From Corynebacterium wankanglinii (GTDB lineage Bacteria; Actinomycetota; Actinomycetes; Mycobacteriales; Mycobacteriaceae): a stretch of 64,000 bases of DNA. The notes beneath the pieces were generated by a model that saw only the letters and a list, made by a program, of their open reading frames with translations, searched no databases and was not told where the DNA came from. Below are positions 24,981-35,565 of this stretch, piece after piece. A program made the position numbers and the translations under genes. Every line of letters starts with the position of its first letter. The first letter of the stretch is position 1. The stretch lies in NCBI GenBank assembly GCA_014490595.1, contig CP061031.1, positions 1 through 64,000 of the forward strand, written 5' to 3'.

Positions 24981-25679
24981 TTACAGCGGGAAGGATGCGA
25001 ACACGATTGCCAGGGGCACGCCCAGCGCCTCTCCGCCATCCTTCGCAGCCTGGCCGACAATCTCATCACCGCTGGGGTGGTCGGGCAATGCCGCGAAGTA
25101 GGCCTCGTGCGCGTCGAGGGATGCGGCGCCCTTATCCACGTGGCGCTGCTCCACCTCGACGGCCACGTTCGGGGATGCGGCCCCGTGGACCAGCAGCGTG
25201 TTCGTCTGGTGGCGCGGCCCGGCTTCGGGGTAGAGGAACTCGTTGCCCGCGTCGCGCGCCGCGTCCACCGCCGCCAGGCCTGCAACCCGGTGGTCCGCCT
25301 GGTTCACACCCCAGGGCACGATCACGCTCCAGTCCTGGGTGAGCACCACGGTGGGCCGAAATTCCCGGATCTTCGCCGCGATCGCCTGGCGCAGCTCCAA
25401 TGTGTGCTCGAGCAGTCCGTCGGTGAAGTCGAGCATCTCCAGCTCCCCCGCTCCGACGATGTCGCAGGCTCGCCGCTGCTCCTGCGAACGAGTCTCGCGC
25501 ACCTGCTGCGGGTCACCGCCCGCAATGCCGTGTTCACCGTGCGTGAGCAGGAGGTACGCCACCTCCACCCCGTCTTCGGCCCACTTGGCCACGGCGGCGG
25601 ACGCGCCGTACTCCATGTCATCCGGGTGAGCGACGACGGCAAGCACCCGGTCGTTTTCTGAAAGCGTCAACCGTTCCAC
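24981..25679 (-). CDS. PIG-L/LmbE-family deacetylase
   Basis: A 232-residue zinc-dependent amidase-like protein. The metal/catalytic motif AHPDD is at residues 17-21 and a second zinc histidine lies in NQADHRVAG near 127. The family includes the mycothiol enzymes MshB and Mca; the sequence alone does not decide the substrate. It is followed after 3 bp upstream-to-downstream on the same strand order by the HTH gene region, so the two may share a transcript. Confidence 0.8.
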   Translation of the reverse strand: MERLTLSENDRVLAVVAHPDDMEYGASAAVAKWAEDGVEVAYLLLTHGEHGIAGGDPQQVRETRSQEQRRACDIVGAGELEMLDFTDGLLEHTLELRQAIAAKIREFRPTVVLTQDWSVIVPWGVNQADHRVAGLAAVDAARDAGNEFLYPEAGPRHQTNTLLVHGAASPNVAVEVEQRHVDKGAASLDAHEAYFAALPDHPSGDEIVGQAAKDGGEALGVPLAIVFASFPL

Positions 25680-25682
25680 GGT

Positions 25683-26018
25683 CTAACCCCTCTTCTGCTT
25701 GTAGGCGTGCGCGTCGCGCGTGTACACGCGACGGTGGGTGCCCACCTTATGGCCTGGGAGCTTGCCTTCGTCGATGAGCTTGACCACGAAGGGGCGGGAC
25801 ACTCCGAAGAGATCGGCCACCTGCTGTGTGGTCATCTCCTCGTCCGGTTCCGGCGGGCGCACGAGGCGTCCCTCCGCCAAGTCTTCCAGCAGGTCGCGCA
25901 CCCAGACGGCGGTCTGTTTGGGCAGGACGACGTGGTCTTCGGCCTGCGTGCGCGCGACCGCGAGGTTGTTGTTGAGCTCGGCCAATGCAGCTTCCACCGG
26001 CGATTGCTGTTCCTGCAT
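25683..26018 (-). CDS. Excisionase-type helix-turn-helix protein
   Basis: 111 residues from ATG 26018 (a longer frame begins at 26054). The N-terminal half is helical and acidic (SPVEAALAELNNNLAVART). The C-terminal half holds an HTH_17-type fold: MTTQQVADLFGVSRPFVVKLIDEGKLPGHKVGTHRRVYTRD. Such proteins act as small DNA-binding regulators, sometimes antitoxins; no toxin gene is adjacent. It is upstream of the PIG-L gene with a 3-bp gap, suggesting one transcript. Confidence 0.75.
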   Translation of the reverse strand: MQEQQSPVEAALAELNNNLAVARTQAEDHVVLPKQTAVWVRDLLEDLAEGRLVRPPEPDEEMTTQQVADLFGVSRPFVVKLIDEGKLPGHKVGTHRRVYTRDAHAYKQKRG

Positions 26019-26071
26019 GACCCAGACCCTAAACCACAACCGAAACGAGCGCAATAGTTAGTATCGGAAAC

Positions 26072-27565
26072 CTAACGCTTGTGGTACAGCGCCTTGCGCC
26101 AGTACTGCGGCTCGGAGGTCGCCAACACCCCCAGGTTGCGGAAGATACCCTCGTCCACCGAGCCCAAAATGGTGGTGATGTGCGCATCGCACCCGCGCAG
26201 GGATCTGAGGTGCTCCAGCGCCAGAGCTGCATCCGGGTTGCCGGAGGCGGACACGGACAGTGCGATAAGCACCTCGTCGGTGTGCAGGCGCGGGTTCACC
26301 GAACCCAGGTGGCGCGTTTTCAACGACTGAATCGGCTCGATGGAATCGGGGGAGAGCAGGTGCACCTCGTCGTCGATGCCAGCGAGCAGCTTCAGGGCGT
26401 TGAGCAGCACCGCCGCCGACGGGCCCAGCAGATCCGAGGTCTTGCCGGTGACAATGCGGCCGTCCGGAAGCTCCAGCGCCGCGCCGGGCTTGCCGGTACG
26501 CTCGGCCACCTCCAGCGCCGGGGCCACCACAACCCTGTCCTCGACGGTCAGATCCGCTTTGCGCATGACGTTCATGTTGCGGTCGGAGACGGTGGAGTCG
26601 GCGTCCGCGCGACGCTCGTCGACAAGCGCTGCGTAGTAGCGGCGGATGATCTCCTGCTCGGCCGCGTGCCGGCAGGCGGCATCGTCGCTCATGCAGTACC
26701 CCGCCATGTTCACGCCCATGTCGGTCGGGGACTGGTAGGGCTCGGAGCCGGTGGCCTCGCGCAACAAGGTCTTCAGCAGGGGGAAAACCTCAATGTCGCG
26801 GTTGTAGCTGGAGACCTTCTCCCCGTAGGCATCCAGGTGGTACTGGTCGATCACGTTGATGTCGTCCAGGTCTGTCGTCGCCGCTTCGTACGCCAGGTTC
26901 ACAGGGTGCGACAGCGGCAAGTTCCAAATGGGGAAAGTCTCAAACTTGGCGTAACCTGCGTCGATGCCGCGCTTGTGCTCGTGATAGACCTGCGAGAGGC
27001 AGGTGGCCAGCTTGCCCGATCCGGGACCCGGCGCGGTCATCACGACCAGGTCGCGGGTGGTCTCCACGTAGTCGTTGCGCCCGAAGCCGTCCTCGCTGAC
27101 CACCTTCGCCGTGTCGTTGGGGTAGCCATCGATCATGTAGTGGCGCGCCACCTTCAGCCCCAGCCGGCCCAGGCGCTCCATGAACGCCTCCACCTTCGGG
27201 TTCGGACCCTCAAGCTGGGTGCACACCACGTTTTCCACCAGAAATCCCCGGTCCCGGAACACGTCTACAAGCCGCAGCACGTCATCTTCGTAGGTAATGC
27301 CCAAGTCCGCGCGGATTTTCTGCCGCACCACGTCGCCGGCGTTGAAGCAGATGACAATCTCCACCTCGTCCTTGATCCGGTCAAGCATGGCGATCTTGTT
27401 GTCGGGCGTGAAACCGGGCAGGACGCGGGAGGCGTGGTTGTCGTCGAACAGCTTGCCGCCCATCTCCAGATACAGCTTGCCGCCCACCTCGGCGCGCCGC
27501 TTCTGGATGTGCTCGGATTGCATCTGAATGTATTTTTCGCGATCGAACCCGGTCTCATACGGCAT
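26072..27565 (-). CDS. DUF1846 (UPF0371) protein
   Basis: A 497-residue soluble protein, full length for the family. Recognisable parts are [23 protein letters not shown] at the N terminus, the nucleotide-loop-like [24 protein letters not shown] in the middle, and [18 protein letters not shown]. Known structures show a Rossmann-like core with a P-loop-like segment, but no reaction is established. The Nei-like gene starts 25 bp away in the other direction. Confidence 0.85.
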   Translation of the reverse strand: MPYETGFDREKYIQMQSEHIQKRRAEVGGKLYLEMGGKLFDDNHASRVLPGFTPDNKIAMLDRIKDEVEIVICFNAGDVVRQKIRADLGITYEDDVLRLVDVFRDRGFLVENVVCTQLEGPNPKVEAFMERLGRLGLKVARHYMIDGYPNDTAKVVSEDGFGRNDYVETTRDLVVMTAPGPGSGKLATCLSQVYHEHKRGIDAGYAKFETFPIWNLPLSHPVNLAYEAATTDLDDINVIDQYHLDAYGEKVSSYNRDIEVFPLLKTLLREATGSEPYQSPTDMGVNMAGYCMSDDAACRHAAEQEIIRRYYAALVDERRADADSTVSDRNMNVMRKADLTVEDRVVVAPALEVAERTGKPGAALELPDGRIVTGKTSDLLGPSAAVLLNALKLLAGIDDEVHLLSPDSIEPIQSLKTRHLGSVNPRLHTDEVLIALSVSASGNPDAALALEHLRSLRGCDAHITTILGSVDEGIFRNLGVLATSEPQYWRKALYHKR

Positions 27566-27590
27566 GGGAGCAATAGTACAGTCAGTCCCC

Positions 27591-28397
27591 GTGCCTGAGG
27601 GTCATGTGATTCACCGGCTTGCGCGCCGGTTCAACGCGGACTTCCGCCCCGCGCCAATTGCCGCGAGCTCGCCGCAGGGGCGCTTCGAGCCTTCGCCTAT
27701 CGACGGCACCGCGCTCACCCACGCCTCAGCCCACGGCAAACACCTGTTTCTGCACTTCACAGACGCGACAGTGCATGTGCATCTGGGGCTGATCGGGAAG
27801 TTTTCCTTCGAACCCGCGGACACGATGCGCGGCCAGATCCGGCTGCGGCTGGTGCCGGACGGCGGGGAAGGCCCGGTTGCGGCCCACCTGCGCGGCCCGC
27901 AGACCTGCACCTACATCACCCCGGCGGAGCAGCAGGCGATTCTGGACCGGGCGGGCGAGGACCCTTTATCGCCCGACGCGGACCCGGATGCGCTGTTCGA
28001 GCGGGTACGCCGCTCCCGGCGCGCCATCGGCTCGCTCATGATGGACCAGACCTACTTCGCGGGCGTGGGCAACATCTACCGCGCCGAACCGCTGTTTCGC
28101 CAGGGCATCTCACCGTTTACCCCGGGCAGGGAGCTGGGGCAGGAGCGTTTCAGCGCCATCTGGGCCGACCTGGTTTCGCTGATGGCCGACGGCGTGGCCA
28201 CCGGGCGCATAGATACAGTGCGCGGCGAGCACACCCCGGAGGCGATGGCGCGCGCCCCGCGTGACGACGACCACGGGGGAGAGGTCTACGTCTACCGCCG
28301 CGCCGGCGAGGCCTGCCTGGTGTGCGGCGGAGATGTGGCCAAGCAGCAGTTCGAGGGGCGCAACCTGTTTTATTGCCCCTCCTGCCAGGGAGTTTAG
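27591..28397 (+). CDS. Fpg/Nei-family DNA glycosylase (Nei2-like)
   Basis: The GTG at 27591 is chosen because it gives VPEGH, placing Pro2-Glu3 as the catalytic N-terminal pair. The 268-residue protein has the H2TH region ([15 protein letters not shown]) and a C-terminal zinc finger (CLVCGGDV...CPSC). It removes oxidised bases and nicks abasic sites in base-excision repair. It is followed directly by nnr. Confidence 0.9.
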   Translation: MPEGHVIHRLARRFNADFRPAPIAASSPQGRFEPSPIDGTALTHASAHGKHLFLHFTDATVHVHLGLIGKFSFEPADTMRGQIRLRLVPDGGEGPVAAHLRGPQTCTYITPAEQQAILDRAGEDPLSPDADPDALFERVRRSRRAIGSLMMDQTYFAGVGNIYRAEPLFRQGISPFTPGRELGQERFSAIWADLVSLMADGVATGRIDTVRGEHTPEAMARAPRDDDHGGEVYVYRRAGEACLVCGGDVAKQQFEGRNLFYCPSCQGV

Positions 28398-28418
28398 GTG
28401 GAGCGTACCCTGGTGCAC

Positions 28419-29987
28419 ATGTACGCCAGTACTTTCACCGCAGACCAAATCAGGGCGGCCGAGTCGCCGCTGTTGGCCGCGCAGGCCCACCCGGACCAGC
28501 TGATGCAATCCGCCGCACACGCCGTGTTCGAGGCGGCCGAGGCGATGCTGGATGAGGCGACTGGGCGGGTGCTGGTGCTCGCCGGGCCGGGCGGCAACGG
28601 CGGCGACGCCCTGTACGCCGGCGCCGAGCTCGCGCTGGCCGGGTACCGCGTGGACGCGCTACTTACCGCCGGTCGCGCCCAGGAACGCGCGCTCGCGGCG
28701 TTTACCAACGCGGGCGGGCAAGTGCTCGAGGCGCTGCCGGACAGTGCATTCGAGTACGCCCTGGCCATCGACGGCATTACCGGCATCGGCGGCTCCGGCG
28801 GCCTGCGCGAAGAGCTCGCGGACGTGGTGAGGTGGCTACGCCGGGTTCGCGTGCTCTCCGTGGACGTGCCCTCCGGCGTGGATGCCGACACCGGGGAAGC
28901 GGGCGAACTGCACATCACCGCCGACGCCACCGTCACCTTCGGCGGATGGCGCCGCGCCCACGCCCTCGCCCCGGAGTGCGGGGTACAGCTGCTCGCAAAC
29001 ATCGGCCTGCCCGGCCGCCCCTTGCACACGCAACTGCTGGACACCATGCCCGAGTGGGCCCACGACGGCCCGACGCTGGTGCTGGCCAACCGCGCCGTCG
29101 CCGACCCCGGGAACTGGCCGGACACCCTCCACCTCCTGCCACCCGCGCCTGTCCAGGACGTCACGCCGGGGCCTGCCGACGACAAATACACCGGGGGAGT
29201 AGTGGGCATCCGCGCAGGTAGCGCAGGCTATCCAGGCGCGGCGGTGCTCACCGTTTCCGGTGCGGTGCACGCCACGCCCGGGATGGTCCGCTACGCCGGG
29301 CCGGAGGCGGATGGGGTGGTGCGGGTGAGGCCGGAGGTCGTCGCTACGCAAAGGCTTCAAGATGCCGGACGGGTGCAGGCCTGGGTGTTTGGGCCCGGCG
29401 CCGGGACGGGAGAGGATGCGGCGCGCGAGCTTGCGTGGGCGCTGGAGCAAGAGGTGCCATTGCTTATCGACGCCGACGGCCTCACCCTCCTCACCCAGCA
29501 CGAACACTTGCGCCGAGCGGTGGCGTCGCGGGACGAGCCGACGGTGCTGACCCCGCACGACGGGGAGTTTTTGCGCCTGCGCGAGGCTGCCGGAGTGCGC
29601 GAGGGCACGCGGTTCGAGGAGACGCTGGAGCTGGCCGCGACGCTGCGCGCCACCATCGTGCGCAAAGGCCGCATCACCCTAGTCGCGCCGGAGGACGACC
29701 CCTATCTCATCCACGCCGTGGATGCCGGGCACTCCTGGGCCGCCACGCCAGGCTCCGGGGATGTGCTGGCCGGGATTATTGGCGCTCACCTGGCGCTTTC
29801 CGCAGCGCGCGCCGCTGTTCCCGGCGCCGTTGACGCCGCAGTGCCTGGTGCGGTGACCGGGGCGGTGACGGTGCACGCGGTGGCCGCCTGGCTGGCAGCG
29901 CAAACCCCGTCCGGCCCCGCCACCGCGCCCGCGGGCCGCATCGCCGAGCACGTCCGCGACGCCACCGCGGAGGTGTCCCATGCTTGA
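28419..29987 (+). CDS. nnr: Bifunctional NAD(P)H-hydrate epimerase/dehydratase
   Basis: I prefer the ATG at 28419 (MYASTFTADQIRAAE) to the GTG at 28398. The N-terminal YjeF epimerase domain (about 1-215) has GPGGNGGDALYAG and SVDVPSGVDADTG. The C-terminal YjeF/ribokinase-like dehydratase domain has KYTGGVVGIRAGS, TPHDGEFLRL and GSGDVLAGIIG. It repairs hydrated NAD(P)H. An Ala-Pro-Gly-rich insert near residues 465-485 (AVPGAVDAAVPGAV) is unusual. It overlaps the next gene by 8 bp. Confidence 0.92.
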   Translation: MYASTFTADQIRAAESPLLAAQAHPDQLMQSAAHAVFEAAEAMLDEATGRVLVLAGPGGNGGDALYAGAELALAGYRVDALLTAGRAQERALAAFTNAGGQVLEALPDSAFEYALAIDGITGIGGSGGLREELADVVRWLRRVRVLSVDVPSGVDADTGEAGELHITADATVTFGGWRRAHALAPECGVQLLANIGLPGRPLHTQLLDTMPEWAHDGPTLVLANRAVADPGNWPDTLHLLPPAPVQDVTPGPADDKYTGGVVGIRAGSAGYPGAAVLTVSGAVHATPGMVRYAGPEADGVVRVRPEVVATQRLQDAGRVQAWVFGPGAGTGEDAARELAWALEQEVPLLIDADGLTLLTQHEHLRRAVASRDEPTVLTPHDGEFLRLREAAGVREGTRFEETLELAATLRATIVRKGRITLVAPEDDPYLIHAVDAGHSWAATPGSGDVLAGIIGAHLALSAARAAVPGAVDAAVPGAVTGAVTVHAVAAWLAAQTPSGPATAPAGRIAEHVRDATAEVSHA

Positions 29988-30936
29988 CGCTGTTGTGGTC
30001 GGCGCCGGCCAATCCGGGCTGGCCGTGTCGTACTACCTGCGCAAATATGGCGCGGATTTCGTGGTGCTTGACGCCTCCGATACCCCCGGCGGGGCGTGGC
30101 CGCACTACTGGGACGCGCTGACGCTGTTCTCCCGCGCGGAATTCTCCAACCTCCCCGGCTGGCCCATGCCCAGCTACGAGGGCTACCCGCCGCGCGACCA
30201 CGTCGTGACGTACTTCTCCCGCTACGAGCAGCGCTACGACCTGCCTATCCACCGGGGCGAGCGGGTCGAGCGCGTGCTTCACGACGGCTCCGTGTTCACC
30301 GTCAACGGCTACGTCGCCCGCAACGTCGTCATGGCCACCGGGATCTGGTCCGCGCCGTTCGTGCCGTTCGTTCCCGGTTCCTTCGCCGGCGAGCAGATCC
30401 ACTCCGCGACGTACGCGCGCCCTGAAGACTTCGCCGGCCGGCGCGTCGCCGTGGTGGGCGGGGGCAACTCGGGCGCGCAGATTGTCGCCGACCTCGCACT
30501 TGCCGGTATAGACGTGCAGTGGTTCACACGCCGTCCCCCGGCGTTCATGCCCGACAACGTCGACGGCGAGCAGCTGTTCAGGCGCAACCGAGAGCGCTTC
30601 GTAGCCATCGCCCGCGGGGACGGGGATCCAGGCGGCGCCGATTTTGGCGGCGACATCGTCATGGTGCCGGAGGTCCGCCGGGCGCGGGAGCGCGGTTTGC
30701 TTACGGCCGAGCCGATGGTTGGGTCGCTGGACGAGCTGTCTTCGTTCGACGCCTTGATCTGGGCCACCGGCTTCCGCCCCGCGCTGTCCGCCGTGCGCGG
30801 CCTGGAGCACGGTTTGGATACCCCCGGCTTATACGTGTTGGGCTTTGATTCGCTCAACGGTCCGGGCGCCGGCACCATCGGCGGCGTGAGCCCCTTTGCC
30901 CGGGACATTGCGCGGCGGATTATGGGCAAGCGCTAG
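29980..30936 (+). CDS. Flavin-dependent monooxygenase-like oxidoreductase
   Basis: A 318-residue two-dinucleotide-binding protein. FAD motif GAGQSG lies at 8-13, an NADP-type GGGNSG at 160-165 and the ATGF segment (IWATGFRP) near 262. Length and motifs resemble compact FMO/YpdA/ArsO-like enzymes. Substrate is unknown. The start overlaps nnr by 8 bp, so the genes are coupled in the nei-nnr unit. Confidence 0.8.
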   Translation: MLDAVVVGAGQSGLAVSYYLRKYGADFVVLDASDTPGGAWPHYWDALTLFSRAEFSNLPGWPMPSYEGYPPRDHVVTYFSRYEQRYDLPIHRGERVERVLHDGSVFTVNGYVARNVVMATGIWSAPFVPFVPGSFAGEQIHSATYARPEDFAGRRVAVVGGGNSGAQIVADLALAGIDVQWFTRRPPAFMPDNVDGEQLFRRNRERFVAIARGDGDPGGADFGGDIVMVPEVRRARERGLLTAEPMVGSLDELSSFDALIWATGFRPALSAVRGLEHGLDTPGLYVLGFDSLNGPGAGTIGGVSPFARDIARRIMGKR

Positions 30937-30997
30937 AGCCCACTCAGCGGCCTGAGCCGGACCTAATACCCGCCTCACGCGAATGCATAATAAACGG

Positions 30998-31021
30998 CAA
31001 CACTTTTGCATTACAGTGTTG
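30998..31021. repeat. 7-bp inverted repeat between the flavoprotein and a secreted-protein gene
   Basis: CAACACT (30998-31004) pairs with AGTGTTG (31015-31021). The surrounding 289-bp gap (30937-31225) is AT-rich for this genome and could hold the promoter of the next gene. The repeat may be an operator or a weak terminator for the preceding unit. Confidence 0.35.
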
Positions 31022-31225
31022 TAATTTCGTACGGTGACGAGCGGAAACCTCCCGTTGGGGACAGTAAGCGGACGAGCATGAAACTTTTATTTTCCTAAGA
31101 ATCTTTCGCCAGCGAACCCTCAACCTGCACGTTCCCCACATTTCAACGGGCTAACCCGGTTTAGAGAGCCATCTCACCTATCTTTCGAATGCTGAAATGG
31201 TGTTCCTCTGCGCTACGCTATCGGT

Positions 31226-32269
31226 GTGTTTGAGAATCGGAGGATCGCAGTTCTTGCGTGCGCGACCGCAACCTTGACGGCTGCGGTTGCCGTGCCGTCC
31301 GCCGATGCCGCAACCGTTGGCCAGCCCACTGATGGCGTGTGCTCATTCAAGATCAACGACGCTGAGCGTAAATACATCGATTCCCTCGACCGGAGCGTGG
31401 GCATCGGTGCCAGCGACGAGCGCGCGCGGTGGGCAGCTGCCTTCGAAGTCGCTTTCCCGGGCGCGAGTGAGGTGAGCGGCCAGTTCCTCGAGCAATTCTC
31501 CGGCAGCTACATCAGCTACTTCAACAACAATCTGGCGGCCAACGTTGAGAGGTGGGCCCAGCGCGTCGCCGACGCCACCGGCGCCGACCTCGACGCTTCG
31601 CGCACTTACTTCACCCACGTTTGGGATTCCTCTGCAACAAGCAACCACCAGCCGTTCGACATGGGCGGTTACTGGAGCGAACTCGACCAGGCTGTCGCAA
31701 CGGGCCAGATCACGGTGCCGAAGCGGGACGGGTTCGCGGAGTTCGATCTGATCCCTGACCGCGCGGGGATCAACGCCCAGCTGGCGGAAGAATACCCGTC
31801 CATGCCGCGAGACCAGCGCAGCAAGTGGGCTGAGGCGTACGACACTCTGCCGGACATGACGGAAGCGCGGCGCGTCGCAGCACTCATGGTGGCGTACGAG
31901 GAAGCCCGGACTACCTGCGAAGCAGGCGGCGGCACCGTCTTACTGCCCACGGACGGCACGAACCCGGATGCGCCCGTGACTACCCCGCCAACGTCCACGT
32001 ATGCTCCGCCGCCGATCGAGCCCGGCAGGACCAGCAACACCGTGACGCACACGCTGACCAACGGGAAAACCAAGGTCACCACCTCCGTGACGGGGAGCCC
32101 CACCACGATGACCAACATCTCGGTCTCCCAGGTCACCTCGCGCACGGACACCGCCAAGACCACCAACAGCGGTTCCAGCGCCAGCCCGGGCGTGGTAGTG
32201 GGCGTCATCGTCGCCCTGCTTGTCGCGCTCGGCGCTGCCGGTGCCGCGTTTGCGGCGATGGGGCAGTAG
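31226..32269 (+). CDS. Secreted tail-anchored surface protein
   Basis: 347 residues from a GTG start. A signal peptide (RRIAVLACATATLTAAVAVPSADA) leads to an alpha-helical domain (about 35-235) with cysteines at 39 and 232. A Thr/Ser/Pro-rich linker (TTPPTSTYAPPP, TSRTDTAKTTNSGSS) follows, then one C-terminal hydrophobic helix (VVVGVIVALLVALGAAGAAFAAMGQ) without LPxTG or a basic tail. This architecture recurs in several genes of the window. Function unknown. Confidence 0.65.
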   Translation: MFENRRIAVLACATATLTAAVAVPSADAATVGQPTDGVCSFKINDAERKYIDSLDRSVGIGASDERARWAAAFEVAFPGASEVSGQFLEQFSGSYISYFNNNLAANVERWAQRVADATGADLDASRTYFTHVWDSSATSNHQPFDMGGYWSELDQAVATGQITVPKRDGFAEFDLIPDRAGINAQLAEEYPSMPRDQRSKWAEAYDTLPDMTEARRVAALMVAYEEARTTCEAGGGTVLLPTDGTNPDAPVTTPPTSTYAPPPIEPGRTSNTVTHTLTNGKTKVTTSVTGSPTTMTNISVSQVTSRTDTAKTTNSGSSASPGVVVGVIVALLVALGAAGAAFAAMGQ

Positions 32270-32284
32270 CCGTAACTTAGCCGG

Positions 32285-33462
32285 GTGCACAAGACCCAGG
32301 ACTTTTCCCAGCAAACAGGCAGGTTTCCGGTTGTCCCGCTAGCGGCCATGAGCTTCGCCGCTTTCGTGTACGTCACCTTCGAGATGTTCGCGGTGGGCCT
32401 AATCTCGCCGATGGCGCGGGATCTCAACGTCTCCGAGGGCCAAATCGGTCTGCTGATGAGCGTGTACGCGGGCCTCGTGGCTGTGGTGACTATTCCGCTG
32501 ATACACCTGACACGTAACGTCGATAGGCGGCACCTGCTCATCGGCACCCTGCTGTTTCTGCTCGGCGGGATCGTGCTCCAGGCCACGGCGACGAGTTACG
32601 CCACCCTGGTTGCCGGCCGCGTGACTGCGGCGTTCACCCACGGTGTGTTCTGGTCGCTGATCAACCCCACGGCCGCCCGCATCGCCCCGGCCGGGCAGAC
32701 CGGCAAAGCGGTCGCATCCGTGGCCATCGGCTCCACGCTGTCCATGGTCCTTGGCTCGCCCCTGACCACGGCGTTAGGGGCGGCGATCGGCTGGCGCGCC
32801 TCCACGTGGGTCCTCGGCGCTGCGGTTGTGGGCGCGTTGGTGATGCTGGTGATCACGCTGCCCAGCCTGCCGGCCACACACTCGCAGAAGGACGCGACGG
32901 CCCGCGCATCGCGCTCCGCAATCCCGTCGCTGGTGCTCTACCTCGTGTTCGCGGTGACGGCGATCTTTTCCACCTTCACCTACCTCGCCCTGCTTGTGGA
33001 GCGCACCGCCGGCCACCAATTCGTCCCCTACGGCGTCTCCCTATACGGCATTGCCGGCCTCATCGGCGTGACGTGGGCGGGCCGGCGGGTGGACAGCCGC
33101 ATGATCCGCATCAACGGCTTGGCCGCCGCCACGCTCGCAGCCAGCGCCATCGCCGGCCTGCTCGCGCTGCACTTCGTCTCGGGCCCGGCGATGTTTGCCG
33201 TCATCGCTGTCTTCGGCGCCGCCGCCGGCGCGCTGCCCACCGCCTCCACCACGATCTTCCTGCACGCGGGCGAGCACAATCCGGACATGGCCAGCTCCAT
33301 CTCCGTGGTGACCTTCCAGGTCGGCATCGCCCTCCGGCTCCGCGGTCGGTGCCGCGGCGGTGGACCTGGGCTACCTCTCCGGGACCCTGCTGCTCTCGGC
33401 GGTACTTGCGGCGCTGGCATTTTCCGTCATGGCCACCCGCTCGCGCAGCCTTTTGCGGTAGC
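32285..33462 (+). CDS. MFS sugar/drug efflux-type transporter, frameshifted near the 3' end
   Basis: About 390 residues and 12 hydrophobic segments, starting with AAMSFAAFVYVTFEMFAVGLISPMA and carrying LLMSVYAGLVAVVTIP in helix 2, like the AraJ/YdhP group. At about 33335 one base seems lost (CTCCGGCTCCGC): the following frame reads VGAAAVDLGYLSGTLLLSAVLAALAFSV and ends at 33462, completing helices 11-12. The 3' end overlaps a gene on the other strand by 92 bp. Confidence 0.8.
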
Positions 33463-33877
33463 GCCGCGGTTCCACGAACCGGCCGGCCGCCTCGAGCGGC
33501 ACGTAGCCGCGCAGCAGCTCAGCGGTTTCACCGGCCACGAACGTGCGGTGCCCCCACTGCGGCACGCGGAAGATCCCGTGCGGCACGCGCACCAGGTCGC
33601 CCCCGCGCACCATCGTCGGCCCCATCTCCTGCAGCGAGGTCACAATGAACGCCTCGCCCACCGCGTACGCCACCACGTTGCTCTCGCACGCCCGCAGCCT
33701 ATCGACGACGCTTCGCCCCGCCAGCCAATAGCCGTCGCCGGCTGTGAGGTCGTCGTCAAGCAATGACGGAAGCGACGTGACCTGGGGCCCGCGACGCGAA
33801 AGCCCCGCCCTGCGCTCGATCTCCCCGGCTAGCAGGGCAGGGTCGAGCGGGGCGGGGCCGGAGGCTGCGTAGAACAC
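33371..33877 (-). CDS. Conserved hypothetical protein downstream of hrtA
   Basis: 168 residues from GTG 33877, 10 bp after the hrtA stop on the same strand, so probably the third gene of the hrtBA transcript. The pattern VTSLPSLLDDDLTAGDGYWLAGRSVVD...VTSLQEMGPTMVRGGDLVRVP recurs in other corynebacterial proteins as far as I recall, without known function. The C-terminal 30 residues are antisense to the last MFS helix. No signal peptide or membrane helix is seen. Confidence 0.6.
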   Translation of the reverse strand: MFYAASGPAPLDPALLAGEIERRAGLSRRGPQVTSLPSLLDDDLTAGDGYWLAGRSVVDRLRACESNVVAYAVGEAFIVTSLQEMGPTMVRGGDLVRVPHGIFRVPQWGHRTFVAGETAELLRGYVPLEAAGRFVEPRRYRKRLRERVAMTENASAASTAESSRVPER

Positions 33878-33887
33878 GCGGGCCAGT

Positions 33888-34529
33888 CTAGGCGTAGGCG
33901 GGGGCGTTGACCCCCAGTTCGAAGACCTCGTCGCGGCCTGTGATCACGGAGCGGTCGTGGGTGACAAAGCCGCAGGCGATGCCCCGCTCCTCGGTGAGCT
34001 GGCGCAGCAGCTTCACAATCTCCTGGGAGCGGTCCGCGTCCAGGGACGCGGTCGGCTCGTCCGCAAGCAGGAGATCCGGCTCGCCCATCAACGCGCGGGC
34101 GATACCGACGCGCTGGCGCTGGCCGCCGGACAGCTCGCCCATACGGCGGTCGCCGAGGCCCTCGAGGCCCACCTTGGCCAACAACTCGTCCGCCCTCTCC
34201 CTTCGTGGGCGACGTCCACGAATGTGGTCCGTGACCAGCAGCTGGTCGCGCACATTGAGCGCGGCAATGAGGTTCGCCTGCTGGAAGATCATGCCGATCT
34301 TGCGGCGGCGCACCTCGTCGTTGACGTCCTCGCCGTTGAGCTTGACGGTGCCGGAATCGGGGGTGATCAGGCCCGCCGCCACGGACAGGAGGGTGGACTT
34401 TCCGGAGCCTGACTCGCCGACGATAAAGGTCATCTCGCCCGGCCTGGCGGTGAAGTCCAGGTGGTCCAAAACGGTGCGCTTTTCCTGGCCGTCCTGGAAG
34501 GCGACGGTGATGTTGCTGAGTTCGAGCAT
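33888..34529 (-). CDS. hrtA: Heme-exporter ABC ATPase (HrtA-like)
   Basis: A 213-residue MacB/LolD-type ATP-binding subunit: Walker A GESGSGKS at 38-45, Q-loop FQQ at 82-84, LSGGQ at 133-137 and Walker B LLLADEPT at 153-160. It overlaps the permease stop by TAATG. The divergent ChrSA-type two-component genes next door point to the heme-detoxification exporter HrtBA of corynebacteria. Assignment to heme is from context plus family resemblance. Confidence 0.8.
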   Translation of the reverse strand: MLELSNITVAFQDGQEKRTVLDHLDFTARPGEMTFIVGESGSGKSTLLSVAAGLITPDSGTVKLNGEDVNDEVRRRKIGMIFQQANLIAALNVRDQLLVTDHIRGRRPRRERADELLAKVGLEGLGDRRMGELSGGQRQRVGIARALMGEPDLLLADEPTASLDADRSQEIVKLLRQLTEERGIACGFVTHDRSVITGRDEVFELGVNAPAYA

Positions 34530-35505
34530 TATGCGGCACCTCCAAGGGCCTGCTGCGGGTTGACCTTGACGATGGAACGGGTGGCGATCATCGCGCCGAC
34601 CATGCCCAGCGCCCAGATGGCTACCGGCGGCACGATGGCGGTGACGGCGTTCAGGGCGAACGGGCAGAGCCCTGCATCCGCATGCCCAGGCCGAAGGCGG
34701 CCAGGCCGCCGACGAGTGCGCCGATGGCCAACAGCACCGCGGACTGGCCCAGGGCGTCTTTAAGCAGGTAGCCGTTGGATGCGCCGATGGCCTTCAAAAT
34801 GGCCAGGTCGCGGGTGCGCTGCATCGTCCACACGGTGAGGAAGGCGACAATCACCAGCGCGGCGATGGCGTAGAGGAAGCCCTGGATGAGCTTCAGCGAG
34901 CCTTGCTCAGACGAGTACGCGGGCAAGCCGCTGAAGGATTCCTTCAGGGGCACACCGCCGTCGACCTCGTGGTCCGACAGCAGGACGGTGCCGTCGGCGT
35001 CGGTGTGCATGACCTCCTTCCAAAAGTCCGTGGGCACCCACAGGACGGGGGAGTGAGAGAACGCGAGGTCCTCGCCGATGGCGCCGACGGTGATGCCGTT
35101 GCCGGCGACGGTCACGGTCTCGCCCTCGCTTACCTCCAGGCCCGGCGCGGCGACCGCCTCACTGCCCAGCGTCTTGCCGCCGGGCAGCTCGGTGCCCTCG
35201 GGAAGGGCGAGGATGGACACGGCGGCGTCGGTGCCGTCCGACTTGGTCAGCAGCATCTGGCTGGTACCCAGCGGGGTCAGGCCGTCGCGCGCCTCAACGC
35301 GGGAGGTGGTAAACGACGGATCCTCCGGGTCCTGAAAGACGACGGACTGCGGGTCCAGCGCCTCCAGCGCGGACGTGTTCTGCTTGCCCAAACCGGCGGT
35401 CAGGCCCGTGAGCACGACCACCAGAAGCGTGATCAGCGCGACGGTGCCCGCGATCAGCCCGAAGCGCCCCTTGGCTGATGTGATCTCTCTAATTCCTACG
35501 AACAT
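34529..35505 (-). CDS. hrtB: Heme-exporter permease (HrtB-like), frameshifted near the C terminus
   Basis: ATG at 35505 gives MFVGIREITSAKGRFGLIAG, a first membrane helix, a large extracytoplasmic MacB-type domain, then the FtsX-type helices (GFLYAIAALVIVAFLTVWTMQRTRD, and so on). Near 34665-34680 one base is off. The next frame supplies FALNAVTAIVPPVAIWALGMVGAMIATRSIVKVNPQQAL and a stop that overlaps hrtA. The full length is then about 325 residues, as expected. Confidence 0.78.
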
Positions 35506-35565
35506 GGTTCTAATCCTGCCGTCTAGCTGCAACGTTCCACATCGGGCCGGTGGTTGAAATCCCGG

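Noticed and set aside
26081..27598. 505-codon open frame antisense to the DUF1846 gene
   Set aside because: Low-complexity His/Val/Gly/Arg composition, no homology pattern, no ribosome-binding site; shadow of the real gene.
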